Assembly: GCF_000522505.1 (NCBI RefSeq)
Contig: NZ_AZMV01000007.1
Span: 62,001 to 126,000 of the forward strand
Origin: Bifidobacterium moukalabense DSM 27321
Lineage (GTDB): Bacteria; Actinomycetota; Actinomycetes; Actinomycetales; Bifidobacteriaceae
Direction: 5' to 3'
Length of the DNA stretch: 64,000 nt
This document shows positions 1 through 8,341 of this stretch, in pieces. A program made the position numbers and the translations under genes. Each line of letters starts with the position of its first letter. The first letter of the stretch is position 1. Below the pieces are notes generated by a model. It ran no database searches. It saw only the letters and a program-made list of their open reading frames with translations, and was not told the origin of the DNA.

Positions 1-1
1 C

Positions 2-490
2 GGAACGGGACGGTTGCGGAATGGCATGCGTGCGCCGCGTGTGTACTGCGTGAACGATGATCAGCGGATCGATTACGATTCCGCGGCCTACACACGTGGG
101 TTGCGCATAGGTACCGCACCGTTGCCGGAAATGAAATATCTGTATGAGCCGAATGCGTCGATCATGAAGGCCGGCTGTTTCGATCTGCTCGAGGAGCGGT
201 ATGGCGTGACGCAGATCGGGCCGAGTAGTCACTTGTTCGTGGCCGACGAACCGGTGACGGACTTTCCGGGCCGCGGTTTCGCCGTCGAGGCGATTGGCGG
301 CATGGGCAAAAGGGATGTGCGGCGGTTGCTGGGCGGGGTCCGGCAGGCGAACATCGCCGTGCGTAATTTCCCGCTCACCGCGTCGCAACTGCGCAACAGG
401 CTCAAGCTTGCCGATGGCGGCGATACCTATCTGTTCGGCACCACCACTCAGGAGGGCGGGCATATCCTGCTGCGTACCGTCAAGTTGTGA
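2..490 (+). CDS. THUMP-like domain protein, C-terminal part (5' truncated)
   Basis: The reading frame is open from the first bases of the window, so the start lies upstream and only about 162 C-terminal residues are seen. The tail has a run of the form NFPLTASQLRNRLKL followed by DGGDTYLFGTT and ends HILLRTVKL. This is the pattern I know from the THUMP-like C-terminal domain that follows a SAM-dependent methyltransferase domain in many actinobacteria. The methyltransferase part is not in the window, so the enzymatic role is inferred. A strong hairpin follows the stop, and the next gene converges on it. A TTG at 14 could serve as a start only if the gene were very short, which I think unlikely. 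Confidence 0.6.
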   Translation, partial: GTGRLRNGMRAPRVYCVNDDQRIDYDSAAYTRGLRIGTAPLPEMKYLYEPNASIMKAGCFDLLEERYGVTQIGPSSHLFVADEPVTDFPGRGFAVEAIGGMGKRDVRRLLGGVRQANIAVRNFPLTASQLRNRLKLADGGDTYLFGTTTQEGGHILLRTVKL

Positions 491-556
491 TAGTGCGGCG
501 GGAGGATTCACCCGGCGACTGGAGGAATCGGGACGGGTCTAGGTCCCGGAAACGGC

Positions 557-590
557 GAAATGGCGCCTGGGATTGCCCAGACGCCATTTC
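557..590. terminator. Bidirectional hairpin between convergent genes
   Basis: Arms 557-571 and 576-590 pair over 15 bases with one mismatch around an ATTG loop. The hairpin lies between the ends of two convergent genes, so it can terminate both. It lacks a long T run. Confidence 0.6.
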
Positions 591-604
591 ACGGTGGGTA
601 TTGG

Positions 605-1057
605 CTAACGCCACCACATGGTCATGAGGAATCCGACCATGATGATCGCGACGGCGATGGCCAGATTCCATGCGCCGATGTTCGGAATCGGATAGCTGCC
701 GCTCAAGTAGTAGACCACGGCCCAGATCAGACCGATGATCATCAGCGCGCAGAACAGCGGCACGAACCAACGCGGGTTGGACTTGGTGCCCTTGATGGTC
801 TCCTCGACACGGCGGGTGTTCTCGGCCTGGCGGTTCATCATGCGTTGCATCTGGGGGGTCAGGGAATCCTTGTCGACGGTGGCGTTCAGCACCGCTTCGA
901 CGCGGTCCATCGGGATGTCAAGATCATCATCGTCTTCGGCGGACTCGGCAACAGCGTCGTTGTCGGCGGTCTCTTCCGTGCTTTCCGCAACCTCGGACTG
1001 CCAGTCCTTCTGGTCATCCGCGGTGGTTTCGTGCAGCTCTTCGTCAGCCATCAGCAT
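605..1057 (-). CDS. crgA: Cell division protein CrgA
   Basis: CrgA is a small membrane protein that bridges FtsZ and the septal peptidoglycan machinery in actinobacteria. The 150-residue product has a long acidic N-terminus (E/D-rich, about residues 6-50), a basic stretch ending NPRW just before the membrane, and two membrane segments at about 97-118 and 129-148, ending MTMWWR. That two-helix C-terminus is the CrgA signature; the acidic extension is longer than in mycobacteria. The start at 1057 (MLMADEE) follows AGGAG closely; the ATG at 1051 is an equally reasonable start with better spacing. It is divergent from the DUF881 gene and lies in the conserved crgA-trpG-pknB neighbourhood. A longer upstream frame reaching 1567 runs antisense through the DUF881 gene and is not real. 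Confidence 0.9.
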   Translation of the reverse strand: MLMADEELHETTADDQKDWQSEVAESTEETADNDAVAESAEDDDDLDIPMDRVEAVLNATVDKDSLTPQMQRMMNRQAENTRRVEETIKGTKSNPRWFVPLFCALMIIGLIWAVVYYLSGSYPIPNIGAWNLAIAVAIIMVGFLMTMWWR

Positions 1058-1175
1058 AGTCTCCTTCAATAGGCTAAAAGTCATAATAGTGGGTAGACTC
1101 GAAAGCGGCGAACTCACATCGTAAAACTGCTCAAATTCAGAGCAAACGTTCAGCAATCGATAGGGGAAGGTCCGC

Positions 1176-1973
1176 ATGGCGAAACATACCGGCAGACATA
1201 CCGCAAAACGGTCGAAAGTGGCCGGAATCGCGGTGTTCTTGGTATTGATGCTGTCCGGATTCCTGCTGACGACCAACCTGCGTGTGAACCGTTCCGTGGT
1301 GGTCTCCAACGATACCGCCGAACTGGTGGAGCAACGGGTGAAAAAGGTGAACTCGCTGCGCAAGGAAGTCGACGGCCTCAGCTCAAAGGTGGATGATCTG
1401 AGCAAAACGCTCAACAGCACGGACGGCGATGACGCGCAAGACGGCGAGAGCGCCGGCGCCGGCACCATGCTACCGGCGGTCGAAGGGCCGGGGCTCGTGG
1501 TGACGCTCAACGATTCACCGCTATGGAAGAACATGGTCGACTCATCCGGATCGACCTCCAACATCAACGACTATGTGATACATCAGCAGGACGTCGAGGC
1601 GGTGGTCAACGCATTGTGGGCCGGAGGCGCGGAATCCATGATGATCATGGACCAGCGTGTGCTGTTCAACTCCGCCGTGCGTTGCTCCGGCAACGTACTG
1701 CTGCTGCAGGGCAAGAAATACTCGCCGCCGTTCAAGATCTCCGCGATCGGACCGGTGGACCGCATGCAGCAGGCATTGAACGATTCAAAGGAGATCGCCA
1801 TCTACCGGCAGTATGTGAGCGCGTTCGGCCTGGGATGGAAGGTCGAGAAGAAGGACAAGCTGCATTTCGACGCGACCGACGCATTGCAACAGCCACTGAA
1901 ATATGCGAAAGTCATCGAGAGCGATGACAGCAACGAAGATGCCGAACAGAAGACGGAAGAGGGAAATCAGTAA
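1176..1973 (+). CDS. DUF881 family membrane-anchored protein
   Basis: This 265-residue protein has one N-terminal membrane segment (about residues 15-33), then a coiled-coil-like stretch (about 45-80), a flexible acidic linker, and a DUF881 domain recognisable from PGLVVTLNDSP, INDYVIHQQDVEAVVNALWAGGAESM and a C-terminal YVSAFGLGW. Members sit next to division genes in actinobacteria and in the ylx region of Bacillus, so a role outside the membrane in division or wall assembly is likely, but the biochemical function is unknown. A GGGGAAGG ribosome site precedes the ATG by about 6 bases. Its stop overlaps the start of the sortase (TAATG), so the two are translationally coupled. The last 20 residues are highly charged. 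Confidence 0.85.
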   Translation: MAKHTGRHTAKRSKVAGIAVFLVLMLSGFLLTTNLRVNRSVVVSNDTAELVEQRVKKVNSLRKEVDGLSSKVDDLSKTLNSTDGDDAQDGESAGAGTMLPAVEGPGLVVTLNDSPLWKNMVDSSGSTSNINDYVIHQQDVEAVVNALWAGGAESMMIMDQRVLFNSAVRCSGNVLLLQGKKYSPPFKISAIGPVDRMQQALNDSKEIAIYRQYVSAFGLGWKVEKKDKLHFDATDALQQPLKYAKVIESDDSNEDAEQKTEEGNQ

Positions 1974-3067
1974 TGAAGCACGTCAAGCCGGTTGCGGCAC
2001 GCCGAAGAAGCTTCGTCTGGACGCTGCTGGGGGTGCTCGCCGAAATCATGCTGACGGCGGCGGCCATCTGCGCGCTGTACATCGCATGGCAGATGTGGTG
2101 GACGGGCGTGCAGTCCGAGCACACGCAGATCGAGACCCGTCAATCGGTGTCATGGTCGGATCCGAGCAAGGACGAGAACGTGACCATCGCCCAGGCACAG
2201 GAGGGCGATCCGCCCGTACAGCCGCAGAACGCGCAGGAGGGCGAGCTCATCGCCCAGGTCTACATTCCGCGATTCGGCAGCCAGTGGCAGCGCAACCTCG
2301 TGGAAGGCACGACGCTCACCGAACTCAACAAGCACGGTCTCGGGCACTACAAGGATTCGCAGATGCCCGGCCAAATCGGCAATTTCGCCTTCGCGGGACA
2401 TCGCAACGGCTATGGGCAGCCGCTCGGCGATGTGGACAAACTGCAGGAAGGCGACCCCATCATCATCCGCACGCAGGACTACTGGTACGTGTACCACTAC
2501 ACGAAGAGCGAGATCGTGCTGCCGACCGACGTGGATGTCGTGTCATCCAATCCCGAAGAGCCCGGCACCACGCCGACCAAACGCATGCTGACCATGACCA
2601 CCTGCGAGCCGAAATACTCCACCCCGACCCACCGATGGATCAGCTACGGCGAATTCTCCTACTGGGCCAAAGTCTCCGACGGCATCCCACAGGAGCTCGC
2701 CACCACCGACTCCAATGGCAAAGTCAAATTCATCAACAATGAGAAGGCCTCATTCGCTTCGGGCATAACCACGCTGAAGCCGTGGATCTTCGGCGCGCTC
2801 GCCGCCTACGCGGTTATTTTCATCGCGGCCGCGGTGGCATGGCGTTGGCCGGTGCTGGCGGCCATTCGCGCAGGAGAGCGCAGGAAACCCGATTTCAGCA
2901 TATACGGCGGCCTGTTGCGGTTACAGCCGGGAGTGCTGCCGATTCGGCTGATCCTGCTGTTGCTCCTGCTGTTCGCGGCCGCGGGATCGACGTTCGAATG
3001 GCTGTTCCCCTGGGCGGCTTCGAACATTCCGATGCTGCAGGAGATGTCGAATTACACGGCTGTGTAG
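1973..3067 (+). CDS. Class E-like sortase with C-terminal membrane segments
   Basis: Sortases cleave a C-terminal sorting signal on secreted proteins and attach them to peptidoglycan outside the membrane. This 364-residue protein has an N-terminal membrane helix (about 17-40) and the sortase fold with His143 (in FAGHRNG), Cys211 (in MTTCEPK) and Arg221, the catalytic triad. Two further hydrophobic segments at about 272-290 and 322-345 give it an unusual C-terminal membrane tail. Position beside trpG and the kinase locus matches the housekeeping class E sortase of actinobacteria, which prefers LAxTG-type signals. A possible substrate in this window is the surface protein at 21621-24425, which ends with IASTG, a hydrophobic stretch and RRR. 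Class assignment comes from context and is less sure than the sortase call. Confidence 0.88.
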   Translation: MKHVKPVAARRRSFVWTLLGVLAEIMLTAAAICALYIAWQMWWTGVQSEHTQIETRQSVSWSDPSKDENVTIAQAQEGDPPVQPQNAQEGELIAQVYIPRFGSQWQRNLVEGTTLTELNKHGLGHYKDSQMPGQIGNFAFAGHRNGYGQPLGDVDKLQEGDPIIIRTQDYWYVYHYTKSEIVLPTDVDVVSSNPEEPGTTPTKRMLTMTTCEPKYSTPTHRWISYGEFSYWAKVSDGIPQELATTDSNGKVKFINNEKASFASGITTLKPWIFGALAAYAVIFIAAAVAWRWPVLAAIRAGERRKPDFSIYGGLLRLQPGVLPIRLILLLLLLFAAAGSTFEWLFPWAASNIPMLQEMSNYTAV

Positions 3068-3134
3068 TGAGACGCAGGGGGCGATGCGGCGATTCGCGCA
3101 CGTACACTGCTGTTCAACCGTTGATAGGAGCATT

Positions 3135-3779
3135 ATGACCGATTCCGCACGCATTTTGGTCGTAGATAACTACGATTCCTTCGTCTACACGATTGTCGGC
3201 TATCTTAAGACGCTCGGCGCCACCGTGACCGTGGCGCGCAACGATGCGATCGACCCGGACGCGGCCGGTGCGATTGACGGCTATGATGGCGTGCTGATTT
3301 CCCCCGGACCGGGCACCCCGGCGCAATCCGGTGCCAGCGAGGGCGTGATCCGCCTATGCGCGGCGCAGGGCAAGCCGATGTTTGGCGTGTGTCTGGGCAT
3401 GCAGGCGTTGGCCGAGGTATTCGGCGCGACCGTAAGCCATGCGCCGACCATCATGCACGGCAAAACCAGCCAGGTGGAGCATGTCGACGATGAGATCTTC
3501 GAAGGCGTGGCCAATCCGATGACGGCGACGCGCTACCATTCGCTGGCCGTGGAGCCGGATTCCGTACCGGACACGCTTGTGGTGACCGCCTGGACGCAGG
3601 GTGATCATATCGTGCAGGGCATCAGGCATCGCGATTTGCCGATGTATGCGGTGCAGTTCCATCCGGAATCGGTGATGACGCAGGACGGGTATCGGCTTCT
3701 GGCCAATTGGCTGAAGGTGTGCGGGCAGGATTCGGCCGTGGACAGGTCCATCGGGTTGCAGCCCAAGGTGGCGGGCTGA
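3135..3779 (+). CDS. trpG: Glutamine amidotransferase TrpG/PabA type
   Basis: This class I glutamine amidotransferase (214 residues) hydrolyses glutamine and passes ammonia to a chorismate-using synthase subunit (anthranilate or aminodeoxychorismate). The nucleophile Cys86 lies in FGVCLGMQAL, and His176 and Glu178 lie in QFHPESV. The oxyanion motif SPGPGTP is at about residues 56-62. The start at 3135 follows TAGGAG by 5 bases; an upstream in-frame TTG or GTG is not needed. No synthase subunit lies beside it, as in other actinobacteria, where trpG sits alone next to pknB. Whether it serves tryptophan, folate or both cannot be told from the sequence. Confidence 0.92.
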   Translation: MTDSARILVVDNYDSFVYTIVGYLKTLGATVTVARNDAIDPDAAGAIDGYDGVLISPGPGTPAQSGASEGVIRLCAAQGKPMFGVCLGMQALAEVFGATVSHAPTIMHGKTSQVEHVDDEIFEGVANPMTATRYHSLAVEPDSVPDTLVVTAWTQGDHIVQGIRHRDLPMYAVQFHPESVMTQDGYRLLANWLKVCGQDSAVDRSIGLQPKVAG

Positions 3780-3822
3780 TTTGCCCTGAATCCTTTCGCG
3801 ATTGCCGCGGGAGGGGCTTAAC

Positions 3823-3857
3823 GACAAAAGGAGCGACGTTGAGTCGCTCCTTTTGTC
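3823..3857. terminator. Bidirectional terminator between trpG and pknB
   Basis: Perfect 15-base arms at 3823-3837 and 3843-3857 enclose the loop GTTGA. The T-rich outer ends (TTTTGTC on either strand) fit an intrinsic terminator serving both convergent genes. Confidence 0.85.
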
Positions 3858-3870
3858 ATATCAGGCATCC

Positions 3871-5937
3871 TTAGTGGGTGGCAGAGGACGTGGGCGAGGG
3901 GGACGTGCTGCCCGACGTGGACGGGGACGGCGAGCTGTCGGACTTGGTGGTCAGGGTGATGGTGGCGCCGGAATCGGCCTGTGAGCCACCTTCGGGGCTC
4001 ATGCCGGTGACGATGGCGTCATCGTCGCTCGAACCGTTCACGGTGACCTGGAAGCCGTTGTTGGTAAGCAGACTCCTGGCGCTCGCCAAAGTCATGCCGG
4101 ACACGTCCGGCACGCTGACCTGCTGCTTGCCGAGGGACACCCAGATGGTTACGGACGTGCCGAGTTCGACGGTGCTGCCGGAACCCGGCTCAAGGCGGGT
4201 GACCGAACCGGAGGCGACGGAATCGGAGTATTCGCTCTCCACGTTGACCGTGCCGATACCGGCCTTATTGAGCTGACTGATCACCGAATCCTTGGTCTGA
4301 CCAACCAGATTGTCGGGAATCTTGGTCATACCGGACGAAATGTACAGCGTGATGATCGTGCCCTTGGTCTGCTTGGAATTCGCGGCGGGGTCCGTGCTCA
4401 CCACCTTGTCTTTTTCGATGGTGCCGCTATCGACGGTTTTGACGCTGCCCACCTTGAAACCGGCATTCTCCAGAAGGGTTTTGGCCTCCTCCTGACTCCT
4501 GTTCGACACGTCGGGAACCGTGACGGTCTGCGGTCCGGTGGAGAACCACACGGATACGGTGGAGCCCTTCTCCACCTTGGATCCGCCCTTCGGATTCTGC
4601 TTGGTGACGGTGCCCTTGGTCTGGTCGGATTCCGTGTCTTCGCGGGCATCGAGCTTCAGGCCGAGCGCATTGAGCTTCTCCTCGACCGTGGTCTGCGAGA
4701 TATTCGACATCTCAGTGAAATCCGGCACGTCGACGGTGTCGGCCGTCGAGCTGCCGCGATTGAGCATGTAGACGATACCCAGCACGGCCAGCAACGCCAC
4801 CAGCACGCCCACCACGGAGCCGATGATGATCTGCTTTCTTTTCCTCGCCTTGGCGGCGGCCGCACGCTGCTCGGCGCGGGTTTTCATGGCGACACCGCCG
4901 TTGTTCGCCATCACCTGCTCGAACTGGCCCGTCACCGGGTTGAATGCCTGTGTCGCCGCGGTTTCGCCACTCGTCGGGTTCATCGCCACGGTCGCGGCTT
5001 CCTGCTCGGCCTGCTTGCGTGCCTTCACGTTGGTCAGGTCGGTCAGTGGATTGAATGCGGCGGCGACCGGAACGCCGCCATTCATGAACGTCAGCAGATC
5101 GTTCTTGAACTCGGATGCGGTGGCATACCGGTTCTGGCGGTCCTTCGCCATGGCCTTCGCACAGATCGAATCCCACATCTTCGGCAGTCCGGGTACCACG
5201 GAGCTTGGTGGGGTGGCCACTTCGGAAACATGCTGGTAGGCGATGGCCACCGCGGAATCGCCGGTGAACGGCGGTTTGCCCGTCAACATCTCATACAGCA
5301 CGCAACCGGCGGAATACAGGTCGGAACGCATATCGACGGTTTCACCGCGGGCCTGCTCGGGGGAGAGGTACTGTGCGGTGCCGACCACGCCCTGCGACTG
5401 CGTCATCGTGGCGGCGGAGTCGTCAAGCGCGCGGGCGATGCCGAAATCCATGACCTTCACCACGCCCTGCTCGGAGATCATGATGTTGCCGGGCTTGATG
5501 TCGCGGTGTATCACACCCATGCGATGCGAGTATTCGAGCGCGTTCAGCACGCCCATCATCACCTGTTCGGCATCGCGCTGGCTGAGCGCGCCATTCACCT
5601 TGATGATGTCGCGCAGGGTCTGGCCCTTCACATACTCCATCACCAGATACGGCAGATGCTCGGTCTGGCCGGTCTCGGTGGTCACGACCTCTTCGCCCGA
5701 ATCGTAGATGTTCACGATATTCGGATTGTTCATCTGCGCCACGGAATGCGCCTCGCGACGGAAGCGGGCGAGGAAGATCTGGTCATTGGCGAAATCGGCG
5801 CGCATGATCTTCACGGCCACGGTACGGCCCAGACGCGTATCAAGAGCCACGTGCACTTCGGCCATACCGCCGCGACCGACCAACTGGCCGAGCTGATAAC
5901 GGCCATTCGCCAAAGTGGTAGGCATGTTGTTGCTCAT
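3871..5937 (-). CDS. pknB: Ser/Thr protein kinase PknB with PASTA repeats
   Basis: PknB is a membrane receptor kinase that senses peptidoglycan fragments and phosphorylates division and wall-synthesis proteins. The 688-residue product has a glycine-rich loop (about 20-28), Lys43 (AVKIM), HRD 144-146 and DFG 164-166, then an activation loop with several Thr/Ser. After a juxtamembrane region rich in charged residues there is one membrane helix (about 369-392). Outside are four PASTA domains starting near 401, 472, 541 and 611, each with a V/I-P-D type motif, and a Ser/Pro-rich tail. The start at 5937 overlaps the pknA stop (ATGA) and follows GGAAGGAACAGGG. It is the last gene of the operon, ending at the terminator shared with trpG. 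Confidence 0.96.
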   Translation of the reverse strand: MSNNMPTTLANGRYQLGQLVGRGGMAEVHVALDTRLGRTVAVKIMRADFANDQIFLARFRREAHSVAQMNNPNIVNIYDSGEEVVTTETGQTEHLPYLVMEYVKGQTLRDIIKVNGALSQRDAEQVMMGVLNALEYSHRMGVIHRDIKPGNIMISEQGVVKVMDFGIARALDDSAATMTQSQGVVGTAQYLSPEQARGETVDMRSDLYSAGCVLYEMLTGKPPFTGDSAVAIAYQHVSEVATPPSSVVPGLPKMWDSICAKAMAKDRQNRYATASEFKNDLLTFMNGGVPVAAAFNPLTDLTNVKARKQAEQEAATVAMNPTSGETAATQAFNPVTGQFEQVMANNGGVAMKTRAEQRAAAAKARKRKQIIIGSVVGVLVALLAVLGIVYMLNRGSSTADTVDVPDFTEMSNISQTTVEEKLNALGLKLDAREDTESDQTKGTVTKQNPKGGSKVEKGSTVSVWFSTGPQTVTVPDVSNRSQEEAKTLLENAGFKVGSVKTVDSGTIEKDKVVSTDPAANSKQTKGTIITLYISSGMTKIPDNLVGQTKDSVISQLNKAGIGTVNVESEYSDSVASGSVTRLEPGSGSTVELGTSVTIWVSLGKQQVSVPDVSGMTLASARSLLTNNGFQVTVNGSSDDDAIVTGMSPEGGSQADSGATITLTTKSDSSPSPSTSGSTSPSPTSSATH

Positions 5938-6878
5938 CCCTGTTCCTTCCAATCACTGCTGGGCGAGATATGGGGTCTGCTGACCACACGACGAGGAAGC
6001 CGGCCCCCGGTGGGAACGATCGTCGTATCTGCCAGCTGTGTCTGCTGATCGAGCAGACGGCGTTCTATGCGTGTCAGCATGCGGGATACCGCCAACGCAT
6101 CCTTCGGACGGTCAAGCGGATCCTTGGCGAGCATCGACATCACGAATTCACGCAGTTGCACATCCACGGAGTCAGGCAACGGCGGAACCGGATTGTTCAC
6201 ATGTGCGGCGGCGATATCGACAGGCGTGGTACCGGTGAACGGACGATGCCCGCACAGGCCCTCGTAGGCGACGACACCCAGCGAATAGATGTCGGACTGT
6301 GGCGTGGCCTGATGGCCCTGCGCCTGCTCTGGAGAAATATACTGCGCGGTACCTACGACCATGCCATCCTGTGTGATCTGCTCCTGATTGGTGGAATAGG
6401 AGACGCCGAAATCGGTGATCTTCACCTCGCCGGAATCGGAAACCATGATATTCGCCGGCTTCACGTCGCGATGGATCACGCCATGCGAATGCGCCACGAA
6501 CAGGCCCCGCGCGGTCTGGATGAGAATCGGCAGCAGTTGCGTCGGCTCCATCGGGCCGCCGATTTCATGGAACAGATCGGCCAGCGACTTGCTCGGCACA
6601 TACTCCATAATCAGGAATCCGATGCCGTCATGCTCATAGTATTCGAACAGGGCGGCGATGTTCGGATGCGCCAGATTGGCGGAATTATGGGCTTCCGCTC
6701 GCAGACGAAGCAGCTTCGCCTCCTGGCTGGAGCCCAGATCGCCACGCAAGGCCTTGATGGCCACCGGGCGGCCGAGCTGAATGTCATAGCCCTTCCACAC
6801 TTCACCCATGCCGCCTTGCGCCAGACGGGAATCCAGTCTGTAGCGTCGGTGGATGAGCTGTCCTTCAATCAGTTTCAT
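5934..6878 (-). CDS. pknA: Ser/Thr protein kinase PknA-like
   Basis: A 314-residue kinase with glycine loop LAQGGMGEV, Lys42 (AIKAL), HRD 136-138, DFG 156-158 and the APE-equivalent SPEQ. After the kinase domain (about 1-275) there is only a short basic tail. I see no clear membrane segment, unlike mycobacterial PknA, so it may be cytoplasmic or peripheral. It overlaps pbpA upstream and pknB downstream by ATGA junctions, so all three are probably translated as a unit. By family and synteny it acts with PknB on FHA proteins and division proteins, and is reversed by the PstP phosphatase in the same operon. Confidence 0.93.
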   Translation of the reverse strand: MKLIEGQLIHRRYRLDSRLAQGGMGEVWKGYDIQLGRPVAIKALRGDLGSSQEAKLLRLRAEAHNSANLAHPNIAALFEYYEHDGIGFLIMEYVPSKSLADLFHEIGGPMEPTQLLPILIQTARGLFVAHSHGVIHRDVKPANIMVSDSGEVKITDFGVSYSTNQEQITQDGMVVGTAQYISPEQAQGHQATPQSDIYSLGVVAYEGLCGHRPFTGTTPVDIAAAHVNNPVPPLPDSVDVQLREFVMSMLAKDPLDRPKDALAVSRMLTRIERRLLDQQTQLADTTIVPTGGRLPRRVVSRPHISPSSDWKEQG

Positions 6879-8341
6879 TCTGCCAGCGCCTCCTGCATCA
6901 TTGCTTTCATAATCGGCCCTGCGGCCAATGCGCCGTAGGTGTCCACGTTGTGCACCACCACGGACACCGCGATCTTCGGATTGTCCGCAGGTGCGAATCC
7001 GATGACCCAGGCGTCGACGGATCCATTGTTCTCCCCAATTTGCGCGGTACCGGTCTTCACCGCCACCTGCACGCCGTCGATCGCCAGTTCGGGATCCTCC
7101 TTGGTGACCACGGCCTCCATCATCTGTGTGAGCTTGTCGGCGGTATCGGCGCTGAACGGGCGCGACATCTCCTCCGACTTGGTCTGCGAGACGACCGACA
7201 GATCCGACGATCGTACGCGATCGACCAACGTCGGCTGCATCAGCTTGCCGTCATTGGCGATGGCCGCCGCGATCAAGGCGTTCTGCAGCGGCGTGACCAC
7301 GGTATCGCCCTGCCCGATCGACGCCAGCGCAAGCTTGTCGTCACTTACATCGGTCGGGAATTTCGAAGCCACGGTCATCCACGGGGTGCCGGAGGAACTG
7401 GTGCCGTCCACGGTGATCGAACTGTCGAAGCCGAGCTTCTTGGCCATCGACGAGATCTTCTCGTCGCCCAACGCGACGCCCAACTGCGCAAAGGCGGTGT
7501 TCGACGAATACGCCATCGCGTCTTCCAACGAGATCTTGCCGTCGGAGCCGTCTCCCTGCGAGGTGGCGTTCGTCAGCTGCACCGTGGTACCGGGAAGCGT
7601 ATAGCTGGCGCCGGCGGGAATCTGCGTGTCGGTCTGGTATTGGCCGGTTTCCAGCGCGGTGGCCGCCACCACCGTCTTGAACGTGGAGCCGGGCGGGTAC
7701 AGCTGCGAGGTGGCGCGGTTGAGCATCGGATTCGTCTGGTCGGACGACAACGTGTTGTAGTTCTCGTTCACTTCCGACGTATTGTGGCCGGCCAGCTGGT
7801 TCGGATCGTAGCTGGGCGTGCTCACCATGGCGAGAATACGGCCGGTCTTCGGCTCGATGGCCACTGCCGCACCGTCAAGCGAGCCCAAGGCGTTGTAGGC
7901 GGCCTGCTGGATCTTCGGATCGATGGAGGTCTCGATGGTGGCGCCCTTGTTCTCCTGACCGGTGAACAGCGACTTGAAACGCTGCCAGATCAGCTGATCG
8001 GACTGCCCCGACAACAGTGAACTGCGGGAGGCTTCGATTCCGCTCCACCCGCGCTGGCTAATCGAGAAGAACCCGGTGACCGGCGCATACAGCGGGCCGT
8101 CGGAGTAGGAACGCTGATAGGAGAATGCGTCGTTCGACGGATCGGATTTGGCGATCACGGAACCGTCCGAAGCGAGAATCGAGCCTCGCGGGGCGCCGTA
8201 TTCATGGTAGAGCGCGCGGGTGTTACGCGGATCCTGATTGAGCTGGTTGGCCCGGATGGCGGTGATGATGGTCGTCGACATGCCAAGGATCACGAACAGG
8301 ATGATGACAATGGTGAAAAGCTGACGCAACGATCTATTCAT
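6875..8341 (-). CDS. pbpA: Penicillin-binding transpeptidase PbpA
   Basis: A class B penicillin-binding protein (488 residues) that cross-links peptidoglycan outside the membrane. One membrane anchor lies at about residues 8-28. The transpeptidase domain carries the three active-site motifs: S219-T-F-K222 (in PPGSTFK), S279-S-N281 and K429-T-G431. The non-catalytic pedestal before it is short, as in actinobacterial PbpA. The start overlaps the end of the rodA gene by 8 bases, and the end overlaps pknA. RodA/FtsW-family proteins polymerise glycan and pair with a class B PBP, so these two adjacent genes most likely encode one synthase. Confidence 0.95.
   Translation of the reverse strand: MNRSLRQLFTIVIILFVILGMSTTIITAIRANQLNQDPRNTRALYHEYGAPRGSILASDGSVIAKSDPSNDAFSYQRSYSDGPLYAPVTGFFSISQRGWSGIEASRSSLLSGQSDQLIWQRFKSLFTGQENKGATIETSIDPKIQQAAYNALGSLDGAAVAIEPKTGRILAMVSTPSYDPNQLAGHNTSEVNENYNTLSSDQTNPMLNRATSQLYPPGSTFKTVVAATALETGQYQTDTQIPAGASYTLPGTTVQLTNATSQGDGSDGKISLEDAMAYSSNTAFAQLGVALGDEKISSMAKKLGFDSSITVDGTSSSGTPWMTVASKFPTDVSDDKLALASIGQGDTVVTPLQNALIAAAIANDGKLMQPTLVDRVRSSDLSVVSQTKSEEMSRPFSADTADKLTQMMEAVVTKEDPELAIDGVQVAVKTGTAQIGENNGSVDAWVIGFAPADNPKIAVSVVVHNVDTYGALAAGPIMKAMMQEALAE

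Noticed and set aside
605-1567. 320-residue minus-strand frame
   Set aside because: Only its last 150 residues (crgA) are real; the upstream part is antisense to the DUF881 gene and has no ribosome site or family.
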